DNA of 64,000 nt from Norana najaformis (lineage: Eukaryota; Annelida; Clitellata; Crassiclitellata; Hormogastridae): contig OZ029913.1 of assembly GCA_964023275.1 (NCBI GenBank), positions 49,665,976-49,729,975 of the forward strand, in the 5' to 3' direction. A model generated the notes under the pieces. The model did not search any database. It was not told the origin of the DNA and saw only the letters and a program-made list of their open reading frames with translations. Positions 61,936 to 64,000 of this stretch are shown here, piece after piece. The translations under genes were made by a program, and so were the position numbers. The first letter of the stretch is position 1; each line of letters starts with the position of its first letter.

Positions 61936-62287
61936 GTAAGAAAATGTCAAATACAAGAACAATAACTGACTAAGAGGAAAAACTTCAACAGACAATTCCA
62001 ATTGTGATACAATGTAATACAATGTAATCTGTGTATGTACAATGTATTCAAATAGCAGTCTTTCAAAGGAGCTTCCTTCAGCTGTCGTCACTCTTCACTC
62101 TTCATCCTCAATGAAGCACAGACCAGAAACCCTGAATGTCATAAGTCAATCATGGATGAGATTTTGTTGATTGGTCCCATAAGTGTGCAAGAGTCTGCCA
62201 ATCAAGACCTTCATTGCCATTTGAGTTTCATGTTGAACTAAATATTTTAGAAAGCTGTATGCAAACCTCTAGGTACAAATATACATG

Positions 62288-62290
<3 letters not shown>

Positions 62291-62382
<92 letters not shown>
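62291..62382. repeat. (TA)n microsatellite
   Basis: About 46 uninterrupted TA units. A likely polymorphic and cruciform-prone site. Confidence 0.95.
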
Positions 62383-62385
<3 letters not shown>

Positions 62386-62708
62386 TATGTACAAAATCTG
62401 ATTAAATCTAACCTGACATATTGAACTTACCTAGCACCACTACGATTTCTTTCTCAACATGTTGCCACATCTTAAAGGAAAAAATGAATCAGTATCTAAG
62501 AATAAAAGTTGCTATAACCACAATGGCCATCACAAAACATCTTTGTTTCTCACTGACAGTCCGTGTACCTCTTGTGAATGCTGAAACATATAATACATAG
62601 CATCAGGGTCACCTATTTCAATGATCCTATCTTAGGAGTACATGGGCCTAATTACCAGTTTCTTTTTGAAAGGATTAGGCTTGTGTGTGGTTTCATATTA
62701 ATTAGATA

Positions 62709-63476
62709 CAGTGCAGTCCTGTTTACATGCAGTCATCAGCCTGAGCCAAACTCATTGCAACCTCATGTTAACGAACTGTGGATTAAGAGGGCAATGCTGA
62801 AATACAGTAGTGTACGATTTATGGAAGTCTTAGTGTAGCTAGAAAGCTCAAAGACATAGACTGTCTGATATGAAGGCATTTGCACTGTAGGGTGCTACCA
62901 GACAATTTTGTCCAATTACTTTTAAAGGCCACATTGCTGTCTTGTTATGGGCAAAAGTGTGTGTGATTTAATTACCATACAATATTTGTTCTGGCTACGT
63001 TAACATTGACTGTTTCCAAACATTATTTGAAGGTGAAGTCCCATCAGTGGCACTGCCAAATTCTATCGGACACAGCTGTTGTAACCTTTGCTAAGAGAGC
63101 AGCTAAGCTTCTGCCAGAGGCAGAGTGGGCTGCCTGTGGCAGGCAAAAGCACAAGTACCATAATTTATCTCAGCAACAGCTGCTACTAGGTGTGGTTCCT
63201 TTATCCATTTGGGAGGGGAGATATGTGCAGCTATATTAAGTTCACCCACTTTGGAACTGTGGGGCTTAAAGCCAACAACTGTTGCCGCCCATTGAGGCAG
63301 CAGTTACACCTGATACAGGCTGTCTAATATAATGACAACAAGACTGAATATGATGAGCTAGTGCAGCAAGTGTATTGATTGTACTGCATGCTAACACATC
63401 TATCATGGTAAAAGGTAGTGTCGGGAGCCATGGCGTAACAATTTAAGCGGATACGCACGTAAACGGGACTGCTCTG
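62709..63476 (+). mobile_element. Pogo-like non-autonomous element, second family
   Basis: 768 bp. The left end is CAGTGCAGTCCTGTTTACAT and the right end, inverted, is CAGAGCAGTCCCGTTTACGT, with TA on both sides (62707-62708 and 63477-63478). The body differs from copies 1 and 2 but the terminal pattern CAGTG...GTTTA/GTTAA is similar. A decayed relative lies at 3460-4080. No transposase. Confidence 0.75.
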
Positions 63477-64000
63477 TACGATGTCTACTCTGTCCATTGT
63501 AAGACCTGGCATCGGAACATCATTAGTTTTGCCGAGTTGTTTTTGCTGACCTGAGACTGAAGGAATTGACACACAACTCTGCGACTGTTTTGCTTGGATT
63601 CCCACTCTGCTAGACTGATCATTATGGGACTTAATGTGCACCTTTGGATTGGCCAGTCTACCTTTGCAGTTGCTTTGCTCTTTCATTTTCTCTCCAATCC
63701 AACTTCAAAAACTACATTCTTCACAAATTCGAACTACTTCATTTCAATTTTTACCCCACCTTGTAGAAATGACTCTGCCACACCAAGATATCTTGAAATT
63801 TGGCCTCAATTTCACCATCATGGAACCAATCTATAGCAGCTAGTCTTTCCTCAACAGTTTATGAATTCCAACACTTGATTACCATTATGAAATAAGGCAT
63901 ATAATTATTAATACCTAGATATGTGACAAGCCCAAGTTGTTAAGAATAAAAAAGCAAAAAGTTAATAAATGAGCGAACAGTGCTTAGATAACTAGAAGTG

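Larger units (their letters stand above)
59612..61318. other. Intron 30: LINE fragment and pogo-like element
   Basis: Phase 1 intron. LINE 3' fragment (59985-60300, -) and pogo-like element (60500-61060). Another LINE-tail-like piece (GGTGCTATAAAAACAA) lies near 61230. Nothing is recognised in 59615-59980. Confidence 0.7.
61936..64000. other. Intron 32 (start), TA microsatellite and pogo-like element
   Basis: No exon for the rest of repeat 24 (pattern GPRTP...YSVSYLxKxxGEYxLxVKWGDxHIPGSPY) is seen to the window end. It contains the TA array and the element at 62709-63476. Nothing is recognised in 63480-64000. Confidence 0.75.

Noticed and set aside
62214-62405. ORF with an Ile-Tyr dipeptide run
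   Set aside because: It is the translation of the (TA)n microsatellite.

Overview
The window is one long stretch of a single animal gene on the + strand: the middle and C-terminal part of a filamin, the actin cross-linking scaffold built from Ig-like filamin repeats. I place 32 exons between 1266 and 61935. Together they encode about 2159 residues in one continuous reading frame, and every junction except one GC donor is GT-AG. The actin-binding domain lies upstream of the window. The end of the last repeat (the dimerisation repeat 24) lies downstream. No other host gene is visible on either strand. Spliced exons, kilobase-scale AT-rich introns, CR1/L2- and RTE-like LINEs, tRNA-derived SINEs and several DNA-transposon families point to an invertebrate metazoan. 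The phylum cannot be fixed from the window.

Layout. 1-20691: exons 1-8, the N-terminal rod repeats. Five exons in a row (3-7) are each exactly 288 nt, phase 1-1, and each codes for one circularly permuted filamin repeat. Exons 4-7 are almost identical, and their flanking intron DNA is duplicated too. 25061-37353: exons 9-17, the repeats that align with human repeats 9-15, ending in a repeat with a threonine run. 37354-40718: the hinge-1 equivalent (exon 18) and the start of repeat 16, where about 19 expected residues are not found. 40719-61537: exons 19-31, repeats 16-23, including the equivalents of the mechanosensitive pairs 16/17, 18/19 and 20/21. 61729-61935: exon 32, hinge 2 and the start of repeat 24. 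The human numbering comes from alignment to remembered human filamin A sequence.

The introns are full of transposon remains. They include a P-element-type transposase relic with a THAP domain (about 21.4-24.6 kb) and a LINE with a YADD motif (11.1-13.0 kb), with further copies elsewhere. There are three pogo/Tigger-like short elements with TA target duplications: 36070-36659, 60500-61060 and 62709-63476. A hAT-like element with an 8-bp target duplication sits inside a SINE (41317-42102). A 697-bp insert is defined by an empty site in the duplicated intron (8835-9531). A foldback-like element (47533-48213) has inverted ends made of tandem GGGGGTAATTGTCC-type units.

The most informative observations are the recent tandem exon duplication, with different insertions in each copy that order events in time, and the nested or empty-site transposon structures. 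I saw no convincing unknown gene system and no retroviral or LTR element.
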